A DNA stretch of 64,000 nucleotides from Terriglobus aquaticus (GCF_025685415.1 NZ_JAGSYB010000001.1:2728001-2792000), one strand, 5' to 3'; positions 53,359-62,862 are shown, counted from the first letter of the stretch. Translations and numbers: made by a program. The notes: generated by a model from the sequence alone, not told the origin.

Positions 53359-54462
53359 CTAGCTGCGCCAATGCAGCTCTACCGGTTCGCGCAGCGGGTG
53401 TTCGCCCTGCCCGGTCAGCCGCCGCTGCTTCAGCGCGAAATACCACTTGGCCGGCTTGTCCGCGTCATCGATCAGCATCATCGCGGGACGGAAGCGCAGG
53501 CCCTCCGCCTGCTGGATCATCGTCTCCTGGTCCTGCCGCACGAAGCGCGCGCCGAAGAACTTCGCGATCTGTGGCACCAGCGGAACGTTGTAGAAGACGT
53601 TCCAGCAGGCGACCACGTCGATGCGGCACGACGACGGCGTGACCGGTGTAATGGTCGTGAGCGAAGCAAACCACTTGCCGTTCTCCCCGTGCCCGGCGCG
53701 GATCACTTCGTAGCGGCGGTTGGGCAGCGTGAAGTCGATGGTGGTCTCGATTTTTTCGCCGTAGACGCCCAGCAGCTTATACGGCGCGGAGTTCGCGGAA
53801 GGCGCGTGCGAACTCATGCGAAAGCCGTCCGGTAGGGGTTCGAATCGCTTGGTCTTCTCGTGAATGCTGGCCGCGGAGCGCCACCACCAGGCGCGATGCA
53901 CGAACGGGCCATGCGCCGGGTCCATGAGCCCGATGATGCCGTGGTCCACATTGCAGGGCAGGTCGGCGGAGAGGTGCGCAGTTCGGAACTGCGCGGAGAA
54001 CTTCGGCACCTGCGGCAAGGGCGGCAGCGCCGTCTCTGCCGTGATGCGGCCCATGCCAGCTTCGGGGACGTAGACCCAGGCGAAGCCGTCGGCCTCGCGG
54101 CAGGGAAAGGCGCCGGCGTAGATCTTGGTGGGCTGCAGCGTGTCGATCTGCGTAAGAGACGGAATCTCGGTGCACTGGCCGCTGCAGGGCTCGAACTTCC
54201 AGCCGTGATACCGGCACTGCACGGTGTCGCCGTCGAACCAGCCGGCGGAGAGCGGGATGCCGCGGTGGGGGCACAGGTCGCGCATGGCGAACAGAGCACC
54301 GTCGCGCTTGCGGCCAACGACCAGCGGAATGCCGAGCAGCAGCGTAGTGGTCATGCTGCCGGGACGCAACTCGCTCGTGCGCACGGCGGGGTACCACTCG
54401 CCGAAGATCAGGTCCGTGGCGGGCTGGTTCCCTGCTTCCGGTTTGTCGTTGCGCAGTCGCAT
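53359..54462 (-). CDS. Rieske non-heme iron oxygenase
   Basis: 367 aa. Rieske cluster ligands CPHRGIPL and CRYHGWKF (about residues 64 and 84). The catalytic iron site appears as NVDHGIIGLMDPAHGPFVH near residues 170-190. Overall layout matches single-component oxygenases of the PaO/ring-hydroxylating type, which need a separate reductase; none is encoded next to it. The substrate cannot be told. AAGGGG four bases before ATG. Confidence 0.83.
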   Translation of the reverse strand: MRLRNDKPEAGNQPATDLIFGEWYPAVRTSELRPGSMTTTLLLGIPLVVGRKRDGALFAMRDLCPHRGIPLSAGWFDGDTVQCRYHGWKFEPCSGQCTEIPSLTQIDTLQPTKIYAGAFPCREADGFAWVYVPEAGMGRITAETALPPLPQVPKFSAQFRTAHLSADLPCNVDHGIIGLMDPAHGPFVHRAWWWRSAASIHEKTKRFEPLPDGFRMSSHAPSANSAPYKLLGVYGEKIETTIDFTLPNRRYEVIRAGHGENGKWFASLTTITPVTPSSCRIDVVACWNVFYNVPLVPQIAKFFGARFVRQDQETMIQQAEGLRFRPAMMLIDDADKPAKWYFALKQRRLTGQGEHPLREPVELHWRS

Positions 54463-54524
54463 GCGGCCCCTTCAGGATACGGCTGCGGATGGCGGGTTGC
54501 GGCGCCGCGTACGATGAAGCTGCA

Positions 54525-56441
54525 ATGCACGGCATTCCGCAGCGGCCACGCAAAACGCTCCACATCCTCGGCTGGCTCTGGTTTGCCTTCTACTGCACCT
54601 TTGCGCTGATCAGCCCGCCGCTGCTGGACGACGCCGACTCCGTGCACGCCGAGGTGGCGCGCGAGATGATCGTGCGGCACGACTACGTGACGCTGTACGC
54701 CAACGGCATCCGCTACCTGGAGAAGGCTCCGCTGCTGTACTGGAGCATGGCGGCCAGCATGCGGCTGCTGCGTGTGCACAATGAAACTGCGCGCCTGCCG
54801 CTGGCGCTGTACACGCTGGCACTCTTGCTGCTGGTCGAACGCTTTGCCCGCGAGGCCTTCCGCTCCGCTCGCGCCGGGCTGTACGCGGGCATGATCCTCT
54901 TGTCCAGCTTCGGCCTGTTCATCTTCACGCGCATCCTCATTCCGGATGCGATGGTGTGCCTCTGGTACGTGCTGGCGCTGTGGGCCTTCTGGCGCATGGA
55001 GGCCTACGCTCCGGAGCAGCGCGTACCCTGGCAACCCGCAGCAATCTTGGGAACGGCCTGTGCGCTGAACGTGTTGACCAAGGGCCTGATCGGCTTGGTC
55101 TTCCCGGTGGGCACCATCGCGCTTTACCTCGCGATGACACGCGGCAAAGCTATGGGTCGCCGCATCGCGCAACTGCGTCCGCTGTTCACCATCGTCGTCT
55201 TCTTCGTCATCGCGGCACCTTGGCACATTGCGATTGCACGCGCGAACCCGAGCGAAGGCGATCCGCAAGGCCTGCACCATACCGGCCGCCTCCTGCCGTG
55301 GTTCTGGCGCGGTTGGAGCGTGCCCGAGCCCACGTGGGGGCACGTGCACGGATGGACGTGGTTCTACTTCATGAACGAGCACGTGCTGCGCTACCTTAAC
55401 CTGCGCGTGCCACGCGACTACGACACCGTGCCGCTGGTGCTGTTCTGGGGCCTGCTGCTGGTGTGGCTCATGCCGTGGAGCGCCTTTCTGCCGCAGGCGC
55501 TCGCCTCGATTCCGGTGGACAAGGTGCTCTTTCGAGCGCGCCTGGGCATGCAAGACCGCATCATGCTGCTGGTTGGCACCGCCGCGCTGCTGCCGCTGGT
55601 CTTTTTCTCATTCTCCACCCGACAGGAGTACTACGTTCTGCCCTCGCTGCCGTTCCTCGCGATGCTGCTGGGCCGTTGGCTCGAACGCGAGACGGTAGAA
55701 GCCGAGACCAACGTCGCGCCCACGCCACTGCACAACGTGGCGATGCGTTCCACTGTCGTGCTGCTCACATTCGGATCCCTCGCGGCTCTTGCGTGCGCTT
55801 ACTTTCTGCTGCATACGAGCGCGCCGATCGGCCCCGTCGATCTTGCGACGTTGCTGAAGCAGAACCCTGGCGATTACGCCCTTTCCTTCGGCCACTTTCT
55901 GGACCTGAACGCGCGCGCCATGGCGATGTTTCGCTTGCCGCTCGGCATTGCCGGAGCCGCATTATTTGGCGGAGCGTTCGCTGCATGGTGGGCCAGGCGC
56001 GAGTGGAATCCGCACGCCGCCAACATGCTGTTGCTAAGCGGCGCCATGGCGTTCCTGCTGGCCGCACACGTGGGGCTCACCACGTTCTCGCCTGTGCTCA
56101 CCAGCTTTCGCCTGTCGCAGGCCATTTCGCGGCAGATTAGGCCCGGCGAAATCATCATCCTGAACGATGAGTACGAAGCGGGGTCGTCGCTCGGCTTCTA
56201 CCTGCGCCGATCCGACATCCACATCCTGCATGGGCATTCCGCGAACCTTTGGTACGGCAGCTTCTTCACCGACGCACCGAACATCTGGGAAGACGACCTG
56301 ACCTTGCGCGCCCGGTGGCTGACCACGCAACGCATCTATCTGTGGACCGAGCCGGACAAGATGCCGAACCTGCCGGTGAAGCCATATCTGGTCGCGGAAA
56401 GCGGCGGCAAGATGATCGTGAGCAATCAGCCGAATCGCTGA
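54525..56441 (+). CDS. ArnT-like GT39 membrane glycosyltransferase
   Basis: 638 aa from ATG 54525, divergent from the Rieske gene. First helix (HILGWLWFAFYCTFALISP) is followed by the family signature PPLLDDADSVHAEVAREMI, then RYLEKAPLLYWSMAAS, as in ArnT and related undecaprenyl-phosphate sugar transferases. About twelve helices and a C-terminal soluble domain (from about 530) with IILNDEYEAGSSLGFYLRR. ArnT-type enzymes move 4-amino-arabinose or another sugar from a lipid carrier to lipid A; here the sugar is unknown. Confidence 0.85.
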   Translation: MHGIPQRPRKTLHILGWLWFAFYCTFALISPPLLDDADSVHAEVAREMIVRHDYVTLYANGIRYLEKAPLLYWSMAASMRLLRVHNETARLPLALYTLALLLLVERFAREAFRSARAGLYAGMILLSSFGLFIFTRILIPDAMVCLWYVLALWAFWRMEAYAPEQRVPWQPAAILGTACALNVLTKGLIGLVFPVGTIALYLAMTRGKAMGRRIAQLRPLFTIVVFFVIAAPWHIAIARANPSEGDPQGLHHTGRLLPWFWRGWSVPEPTWGHVHGWTWFYFMNEHVLRYLNLRVPRDYDTVPLVLFWGLLLVWLMPWSAFLPQALASIPVDKVLFRARLGMQDRIMLLVGTAALLPLVFFSFSTRQEYYVLPSLPFLAMLLGRWLERETVEAETNVAPTPLHNVAMRSTVVLLTFGSLAALACAYFLLHTSAPIGPVDLATLLKQNPGDYALSFGHFLDLNARAMAMFRLPLGIAGAALFGGAFAAWWARREWNPHAANMLLLSGAMAFLLAAHVGLTTFSPVLTSFRLSQAISRQIRPGEIIILNDEYEAGSSLGFYLRRSDIHILHGHSANLWYGSFFTDAPNIWEDDLTLRARWLTTQRIYLWTEPDKMPNLPVKPYLVAESGGKMIVSNQPNR

Positions 56442-56532
56442 CTTCCGACAGCGCTGCTGTGGCAGGAACTTCGTGAGCGACGCAGCCCAAGCGGGAAGCC
56501 AGCAGGGATAACGGAACCGTACAATCGCACGC

Positions 56533-58077
56533 ATGAGTCTCTCCGCGTTGCCGCTCACGCGCCGCAGCTTTCTGCGCACTTCGGCCCTGGCCACCGCTGT
56601 ACTGCACCTGCCCGGACATGCCTTCGCTGCGCCGCCCAGCACGACCGTGCATACGCCGCTTGGCAACCTGCGCGGCACCGTGGAGAACAACATCCGCGTC
56701 TTCCGTGGCATACCCTTTGCGGAGCCGCCGGTTGGTGAGCGCCGCTTCCGCGCTCCCGTGGCCAAGGGTTCGTGGACCGGCGTGCGCGACGCGACCGAGT
56801 TCGCCGCGGAAGCCTGGCAAACCATGACGCCGGACATCAACAAGAGTGAAGACTGTCTCTACCTGAACATCTGGGCACCGGAGCGCGTCGACCGGCCGCT
56901 GCCCGTCTTCGTGTACATCCACGGCGGCGGCTTCACCGGCGGGCGTTCGTTCGATCCGCTGACCAACGGCACCGCCTTTGCTCAGGACGGCATCGTCCTG
57001 GTGACGGTGGCGTACCGCCTTGGCGTCTTTGGCTTCCTGGACGTGAGCCCGCTGCTTGGCCCCACCTACGCAGCCTCCGCCAACAACGGTGTTCGCGACC
57101 TGATGCAGGCGCTGCGCTGGGTGCAGCAGAACATCAGAGCCTTTGGCGGCGATCCGTCGCACGTGACCATCGGCGGCCAGTCCGCCGGCGCCAAGCTGTC
57201 GGACATCCTGATGGGCGTGCCCGCAGCCAGGTCGCTGTTCCACCAGGTCATCTCAGAGAGCGGCGGGGCGGAGCGCGTGCAGAGTCTTGCTAACGCCACA
57301 GCCGTCGCGCAGGGCTTCCTGAAGTCGTGGCAGCAGACCGGCGGCGGCGATGTAGCGTCGCTCAAGACCGCCGATCCGGCCAAGCTGATCTCCGCGCAAC
57401 AGCAGTTCATTGAAGAGTGGCCGCAGCACTTTCCGCTGCGCTGCGAGATCGACGGCACCGTGCTGCCGCAGAAGCCGATTGAAGCAATCCGCAACGGCAG
57501 CAGTAAGGGCAAACGTCTGCTGCTAGGTACGAATCGCGATGAGAGCGCCAGCTTCGTCGGCCCGCACCCGACCAAGGACGCGCTCGCAGCCGACCTGGGC
57601 AACGTGCCGGTCGAGACCTTCGCGAAGATTTATCCGGAGTACGAAGAGATTTATCCCGACTGGACCAAGGAGCAGCGCCGCATTCGGTCGCTGACGGCGG
57701 AAGAATACTGGGTTCCAAGCATGCGCGTGGCCGAAGCGCACGCGCTGAACGGCGGCGAAACGTACGTCTATCGCACCGATTTTGTGGAGACCAGTGGACG
57801 CCTGAAGGGCGACGCCTATCACGGCATCGAGATGCCGGAGGTGTGGGGCACCTGGCGCAAGGACGTGGAAAACGCTGCTGCCGAACAGAAGCTTGCAGCC
57901 GAACTGCACACCGCCTGGGTTCACTTCATAAAGGGTGACGCGCCGTTTGCCGAAGGTCTGCCGAACTGGCCCCGATGGACGCCCGGCAATCGCGAAACCA
58001 TGTTGTTGAGCGACAACAGCAAAGTGGAAACCAAGCCGCAGGAAGCCGAGCTGCGGCTTTGGGATGGAGTGCTGTAG
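56533..58077 (+). CDS. Type-B carboxylesterase, Tat-exported
   Basis: 514 aa. Tat signal LTRRSFLRTSALATAVLHL. Carboxylesterase/cholinesterase fold with FRGIPFAEPPVGERRF, EDCLYLNIWAP, oxyanion HGGGFTGG and nucleophile Ser217 in GGQSAGA; acidic residue in GTNRDESASF and His in AYHGIEMPEVWG. Hydrolyses esters outside the cytoplasm. It lies 91 bases after the ArnT-like gene and convergent with hpnI-like. Confidence 0.92.
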   Translation: MSLSALPLTRRSFLRTSALATAVLHLPGHAFAAPPSTTVHTPLGNLRGTVENNIRVFRGIPFAEPPVGERRFRAPVAKGSWTGVRDATEFAAEAWQTMTPDINKSEDCLYLNIWAPERVDRPLPVFVYIHGGGFTGGRSFDPLTNGTAFAQDGIVLVTVAYRLGVFGFLDVSPLLGPTYAASANNGVRDLMQALRWVQQNIRAFGGDPSHVTIGGQSAGAKLSDILMGVPAARSLFHQVISESGGAERVQSLANATAVAQGFLKSWQQTGGGDVASLKTADPAKLISAQQQFIEEWPQHFPLRCEIDGTVLPQKPIEAIRNGSSKGKRLLLGTNRDESASFVGPHPTKDALAADLGNVPVETFAKIYPEYEEIYPDWTKEQRRIRSLTAEEYWVPSMRVAEAHALNGGETYVYRTDFVETSGRLKGDAYHGIEMPEVWGTWRKDVENAAAEQKLAAELHTAWVHFIKGDAPFAEGLPNWPRWTPGNRETMLLSDNSKVETKPQEAELRLWDGVL

Positions 58078-58080
58078 CCG

Positions 58081-59235
58081 CTAAGGCTGTACGCGCTCCA
58101 TCACGCCCTTTCGCAGGCGGAAGCGCTCGCCGCGCCACACCACCTCGTCGCCCGCGTACGTCCACGCCCACAGCAGCAGGGCGAAGCAGTCGCGCACGGG
58201 GATCAGCAGAATGTCGCGCAAGACCTGGCCATCGCGCAGCAGGCCCACGCCTCCGCACAGCGCAACCAAGATGCGCAGGAAGAGCACCAGCGAGAACAGC
58301 GAGATGCTGGGCAACGACGCTCCCGTTGCGATCACCGTTGCGATCGCCCACGGCACCGCGTGCAGCGTGACCGTGCCAAAGAATTGTGCGGGCCGCGCAT
58401 CGCGCACGGTACGCCCCCAGCGGAGCTGGTGCTCGGCAAATCCGCGAAAGCTGTAGCGCGGAACGGAGGTGGCGACCACCTCGCGCATCAGGCGAACGGT
58501 GCGGCCGCTTTGGTACACGCGAGCGCCAAGTTCGTAGTCATCGGCAACATGATCGCGCAGCATCTGGAACCCGCCGATGCTGTCCAGCGTTTCGCGGCGC
58601 AGCGCCAGCGTTCCGCCCAGGCCGAAGCGCACGCCGCGCTCCAGCATGCGTGCCGAGAGGATGCCCGGCAGGAACTCCGTGCTGATGCCAAGCGCCTCCA
58701 GCTTCGACCAGATGCTGCCGCGCTCCGCCACTTGCGCGAAGTACGTCGCAGTCACCAGGCCGACGTTCGGCTCGGCCAGGTGCGCGGCGATGCGCTCCAG
58801 ATAGTGCGGGCCAACGCGGATGTCCGCATCGTTGATGACGAGGACCTCGCCCAGCGCGTGCGGCACCATCTGCTCCAACGTGCTCACCTTGCCGTTCAAT
58901 CCCAGCCGCTCCGGGCACGGGATCACGCGGACGGTCGATCCCGGGAACTCCTGCATCAGCTTTGCCGCCATCTGTTCCAGCGGCTCACCCGTCTCACTCG
59001 CGCCCAGCAGCAGTTCATAGCGGCCGCCGTACTGCTGCTGGCAATGGCTCGCAAAGCTGCGATACAGCCCCGGGTCGCTGCCCTTCACCGGTTTCAGAAT
59101 GGAGACGGTCGGCGGCGCCGTGGCCAACGGCGGGTCGGTGACCTGCGCAAAGCTGCGCATGGCAACCAGCGCCAGCAGCAGGTAGAAGATGCCGGAGAAC
59201 GTAAGCAGCAGCGTAATCAGCGGAATGACAAACAC
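58081..59235 (-). CDS. hpnI: HpnI-like glycosyltransferase (GT21)
   Basis: 384 aa from GTG 59235 at the first membrane helix (FVIPLITLLLTFSGIFYLLLALV); the frame stays open upstream through the repeat at 59309 but codes there for the repeat's own peptide. GT2/GT21 domain: TVSILKPVKGSDPGLYRSF, INDADIRVG, ADDYELG and the QLRWGRT motif (QxxRW). This pattern is that of ceramide glucosyltransferase-like HpnI, which adds N-acetylglucosamine to bacteriohopanetetrol. Three C-terminal helices. hpnJ and hpnK are not adjacent. Confidence 0.8.
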   Translation of the reverse strand: MFVIPLITLLLTFSGIFYLLLALVAMRSFAQVTDPPLATAPPTVSILKPVKGSDPGLYRSFASHCQQQYGGRYELLLGASETGEPLEQMAAKLMQEFPGSTVRVIPCPERLGLNGKVSTLEQMVPHALGEVLVINDADIRVGPHYLERIAAHLAEPNVGLVTATYFAQVAERGSIWSKLEALGISTEFLPGILSARMLERGVRFGLGGTLALRRETLDSIGGFQMLRDHVADDYELGARVYQSGRTVRLMREVVATSVPRYSFRGFAEHQLRWGRTVRDARPAQFFGTVTLHAVPWAIATVIATGASLPSISLFSLVLFLRILVALCGGVGLLRDGQVLRDILLIPVRDCFALLLWAWTYAGDEVVWRGERFRLRKGVMERVQP

Positions 59236-59287
59236 TGCTTTGAGAATAGATGGTACGAAGCACGAGCAGTTGACGGCGCCTTCTACA

Positions 59288-59671
59288 TCACTCAGATTCG
59301 ATTGGAGCAGTGTCATCCTGAGCGGAGCGAAGGATCTGCTTTCTGTTAGCCTCGGCACTCCAGTCGTATGGGGCTGCCTGCTTGCCCCACTCAGCACTCA
59401 AGTCGTCCCAAGTCGGATTCTCTGCCTCGATCAGCGCAACTTTGCGAGCGCGCGTCCAGCCCTTGATCTTCTTCTCGTAGGCGATTGCGTCTTCCACGTA
59501 GGGAAATCGCAGGTACCAGACGAGGCGGTTACAACGATACTTGCTGGTAAAGCCTTTGAAGGTACCGTTGCGGTGCTGGACGACGCGGCCCTCGATGTGG
59601 CTGGTCACACCGATTTACAAGGTGCGGCTGATGCTTGCCACGATGTAGACGTAGTAGAGGCGGTCCTTCAC
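59288..59671 (-). pseudogene. GIY-YIG nuclease gene broken by a stop codon
   Basis: Reads from GTG 59671 as MKDRLYYVYIVASISRTL, stop TAA (59615-59617), then IGVTSHIEGRVVQHR..GFTSKY..NRLVWYL..REKxIKGW-like AIAYEKKIKGWTRARKVALI. Family members have Tyr at the stop position (LYIGVT), so one base change in the YIG motif has inactivated the gene; the frame is otherwise intact. The downstream half is open for 106 codons from a GTG at 59608. The 3' end runs through one of two flanking inverted repeats. A sequencing error is the alternative. Confidence 0.75.
59309..59337. repeat. 29-bp inverted repeat, left
   Basis: Begins AGTGTCATCCTGAGCGGAG and is the reverse complement of 59702-59730 with one mismatch in 29. 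It is itself a rough palindrome (ATCCT..AGGAT). Encodes ILRSAQDD on the minus strand. Confidence 0.85.
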
Positions 59672-59701
59672 GCGAGCATTCTAGCGGCTGCGAACGAAAG
59701 G

Positions 59702-59730
59702 AGATCCTTCGCTTCGCTCAGGATGACACT
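59702..59730. repeat. 29-bp inverted repeat, right
   Basis: Begins AGATCCTTCGCTTCGCTC; mate of 59309-59337. The two enclose 422 bp with most of the GIY-YIG gene. Confidence 0.85.
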
Positions 59731-59752
59731 GATCATCTTTAAGGGCGCAGAT

Positions 59753-61219
59753 CTAGAGAGTCGCGAGGCTCCGGTCAGAAGAAAATATCTCCCGGTAAGC
59801 GATCTCGTAGCCTTTGCGCTGGTGCCTTGCAGTCAACGCGCCCGCGATGTCGTCGCCCTTCACGGTCTCCGTCTTTGGGTCCCAGTGAATGTGGTGGTCG
59901 GTCTTCATCGCCATCCAGTGCAGGAGGCACGTAGTGCAGGCACGGTGGCCGATCTCCGCAGTCGCGATGTTGGTCTTGCGGCTCTTCACGCAGTCCAGCC
60001 AATTGCCATGGTGGTCGTCGGCCGTGTAGGCGTGCCACTCGTTCGGCCCGATCACGGAGTCGACCACCTTCGGATTCGAAGCGCGCAGCGGAACGATGGG
60101 CACCGGCTTGGCAGAGCCACCGGAGTTGGCGGTGGCGGCAGGGGTGTTTGCGCCCGTGGGCGTGGCTGCGGCGGTAGGCGTGGTCATGCCGTCGCGGCAG
60201 ACGAAGATCCAGCCGTCGGTGCCGATCCACTTGATGCCGTTCTCGTACGCGCCGGAGATCGTCATCTTCACGCCGTTCTCGTACAGGCCATAGGTCTTGA
60301 ACGGCCCGTGCACGTCCCACAAGCCTGACTTCGGAAACTCCGCCTGTCCCCAGACTTCGATCGGTCCGGTCAGTTCCGTATTCATGCCCCAGTGCGCCGT
60401 GTCTACGTGGTGCGCGCCCCAGCCGGTGATCATGCCGGCGCCAAACTGCTCCATGCGCAGCCAGCCCGGCCGGTCGAAGCCCTGGACGGGCATCACCCGA
60501 TCGACGGTGTAGGGCACCTCCGGCGTGGAGCCGAGCCACGCGTCATAATTGAAGTCCGCCGGCACCGGCATGGGTTGCGGATTGCCGCCCGCTGGGTCGC
60601 CGGGCAATCCAATCTCCACTTCCTTCACCGTGCCGATACGGCCGTTGCGCACAAGCTCTACAGCGCGCGCAAACTGCTTCCACGAACGCTGTTGCGATCC
60701 GATCTGTACGATCTGGCTCGACGCTGCGGCGTGGTTCGCCATGATGCGGCCCTCCGCGATTGTCAGCGAGGCAGGCTTCTGCAGGTACACGTCCTTCTTC
60801 GCCTTGATCGCCGCCACCGCAAGCCGCGCATGCTGGTGATCCGGCGTAGAGATCAGCACCGCGTCGATGTCCTTCTGCGCCAGCAGCTCGCGATAGTCGG
60901 CATACCCGCGCGTGCCGGTGTAGTTCCCACCCAGCTTCTTGGCATAGGTCTCGTCGACCAGTTGCTGCGCCAGCTTCACGCGATTGGCGCTCAGGTCGCA
61001 CACCGCCACGATGCGGTTGTCGCGCCCCGCCACGCCCGTGTATTGCCACACGCCCGGCATGTCGTGCCCGCGCGAGATGCGGCCCACACCGATCGCGCCG
61101 ATGTTGATGCGATTGGACGGCGCCGTCGCACCAAACACGGATGCGGGAACGATAGTGGGAAAGCCGGCCGCAGCGGCAGTGGCGGCTGCGGTCTTCAGAA
61201 AGCTGCGGCGGTCGATCAT
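59753..61219 (-). CDS. Gfo/Idh/MocA oxidoreductase, Tat-exported (2)
   Basis: 488 aa. Tat signal DRRSFLKTAAATAAAAGFP, Rossmann domain (INIGAIGVGRISRGHD), LQKPASLTIAEGR in the EKP position (Gln for Glu), and the catalytic-region GWGAHHVDTAHWGM. An unusual Thr/Ala/Pro/Gly-rich insert of about 30 residues (near 345-375) interrupts the C-terminal domain. C-terminal HWDPKTETVKGDD and YREIF are typical. Predicted periplasmic or surface oxidoreductase acting on a sugar or cyclitol. Same strand as the next oxidoreductase gene (94-base gap). Confidence 0.88.
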   Translation of the reverse strand: MIDRRSFLKTAAATAAAAGFPTIVPASVFGATAPSNRINIGAIGVGRISRGHDMPGVWQYTGVAGRDNRIVAVCDLSANRVKLAQQLVDETYAKKLGGNYTGTRGYADYRELLAQKDIDAVLISTPDHQHARLAVAAIKAKKDVYLQKPASLTIAEGRIMANHAAASSQIVQIGSQQRSWKQFARAVELVRNGRIGTVKEVEIGLPGDPAGGNPQPMPVPADFNYDAWLGSTPEVPYTVDRVMPVQGFDRPGWLRMEQFGAGMITGWGAHHVDTAHWGMNTELTGPIEVWGQAEFPKSGLWDVHGPFKTYGLYENGVKMTISGAYENGIKWIGTDGWIFVCRDGMTTPTAAATPTGANTPAATANSGGSAKPVPIVPLRASNPKVVDSVIGPNEWHAYTADDHHGNWLDCVKSRKTNIATAEIGHRACTTCLLHWMAMKTDHHIHWDPKTETVKGDDIAGALTARHQRKGYEIAYREIFSSDRSLATL

Positions 61220-61313
61220 GATGAGGTTCTCCGTGGAGCAGAGTTCGGAGGGAGCTTCGAATCAGGTGGCAAAGACGCGCATCCGCGCCTCGCCCGTTGC
61301 GGCGCACTGCCAA

Positions 61314-62573
61314 TCAGGCAGGCGTGTTCTCTTTCGGAAAGGGCTCGTTCGTCAGGCCCGGCTTGTCTTCCCAATCCACGTGCGAGCGGCGCGCATTCAT
61401 CTGCGCCCGGATCACCAGTTCGGCCGCCAGGAGGCATTGCGCCTGGTCCTGCGCGGTGTGTGTCCGGTTCACAATGTCGGCAACGAACTGCGGCCCAAAC
61501 GGCAGCGGCATGTTGTTGCAATCGATGTAGCGGGCTTCTTTCTGATCGACCAGGAACAGGTTGTTGCCCTGCTTGGCAACGGCCACGTTGGTGTACTTGC
61601 GAACCTCGATGTAGCCCTCGGTACCCAGGATGAAGAGCCGGCCGTCACCCCACGTGCCAAGGCCGTACGGCGTGAACCAGTCCAGCCGCACATAGCCGAA
61701 GCCGTTGTTGCCGTGCAGCATCATGTCGCCGAAATCCTGAAAGGCGGGGAACTTCGGGTGCCGCACATTTGCAAGCTGCGAGGCCACGACCTCTGCCTTG
61801 GTAGAGCCGGTATAGAACAGGAACTGGTCCACCTGGTGCGATCCGATGTCGATCAGGATGCCGCCGTACTGCTCTGGCTTCCAGAACCACTCGGGCCGGC
61901 CGCCCAGGCCTGAACCCATGTCGCCACCGGGCTTTTGATTCACCTGGTGCGGCGCAATGTTGATGGTCTGGATCACCTTGCCTATGGCACCCTGCTGCAC
62001 CAGTTCGCCGGCGTGCACGGCGGCCTTCACCTCCAGCCGTTCGGAGTACATGATGGCGTAGATCTTGCCGGTGGCTGCAATGGTCCGGCGCACCTCGGCA
62101 AGCTGCGCCAGGTTGGTAATGCCCGGCTTGTCGGAAAGGAAGTCCTTGCCGGCCTTCATGGCGCGCACGCCGATGCCGGCACGCTCGTTCGCCACCTGCG
62201 AGCTCAGGATCAGCTTGATCGAGGGGTCGTTGATCACCTCGTCCTGCGTCGCCACAAACTTCACGTCGGGGTAGCGCTTCTTCATCGCTGCGACGAGGTC
62301 GGGCTCCATGCCCCACGCCACGGTGAACTTGCCGCCACCACGCTTGATCGCCTCGATCATGCCGTACACGTGGTTGTGGCTTATGCCGCACACGCCGAAG
62401 TTGATCGAGTGCGCCGGGGCGGGTTCCGCCTGCGGCGCCAGCGCCTCATGCCGGACGGGGCCGGCGTAGGAGTCCAACGCTCCGGGCATGGCAAACGCAG
62501 GCATGGCGGTGGCCACGCCCGCCGCCGAAAGGGCCTGCAGGAAATTGCGCCGGGGCAGAGACTTGGTCGACAT
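61314..62573 (-). CDS. Gfo/Idh/MocA oxidoreductase, Tat-exported (3)
   Basis: 419 aa. Signal PRRNFLQALSAAGVATAMP, Rossmann domain (INFGVCGISHNHVYGMIEA) with His-rich loop in place of the usual G-x-G-x-x-G, SDKPGITNLAQLAEV in the EKP position, and GGILIDIGSHQVDQFLFYTG. Belongs to a divergent exported subgroup. First gene of a two-gene minus-strand unit with the preceding oxidoreductase, divergent from an SDR-ROK pair across a 289-base control region. Confidence 0.85.
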   Translation of the reverse strand: MSTKSLPRRNFLQALSAAGVATAMPAFAMPGALDSYAGPVRHEALAPQAEPAPAHSINFGVCGISHNHVYGMIEAIKRGGGKFTVAWGMEPDLVAAMKKRYPDVKFVATQDEVINDPSIKLILSSQVANERAGIGVRAMKAGKDFLSDKPGITNLAQLAEVRRTIAATGKIYAIMYSERLEVKAAVHAGELVQQGAIGKVIQTINIAPHQVNQKPGGDMGSGLGGRPEWFWKPEQYGGILIDIGSHQVDQFLFYTGSTKAEVVASQLANVRHPKFPAFQDFGDMMLHGNNGFGYVRLDWFTPYGLGTWGDGRLFILGTEGYIEVRKYTNVAVAKQGNNLFLVDQKEARYIDCNNMPLPFGPQFVADIVNRTHTAQDQAQCLLAAELVIRAQMNARRSHVDWEDKPGLTNEPFPKENTPA

Positions 62574-62774
62574 CAGAAGCGGTTCTCCAGGAGCGGTGGG
62601 GATTAGGTTCGGCTGCCGAACTTTGACAAGCTACCCGCAGGCAGCGGCCGATGCAACCGCACTCTACTCGCCCGGGAACGGAACTGGCAAGTCCCTCGAA
62701 GAAAGGCCGTCGGCGATATCCGGGATGCCTCGCGGCCTGCTGTCTCCCACACCGCCATTGGCGACCCATAAAGT

Positions 62775-62787
62775 TTTGTAGTACGAA
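62775..62787. promoter_or_regulatory. Candidate operator upstream of SDR gene
   Basis: TTTGTA-G-TACGAA, a 13-bp dyad with one mismatch per half, 75 bases before the SDR start in the divergent control region. Could be the site of the ROK regulator encoded downstream or of a GntR-type sugar-acid regulator. Confidence 0.3.
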
Positions 62788-62862
62788 TTATCTCGGTTTT
62801 CGTGACAGAGCAGGTCGCTGCCTGGGCAGCCGTTCAGGCGCACGAGCCGGAGGTTTCTCTTT

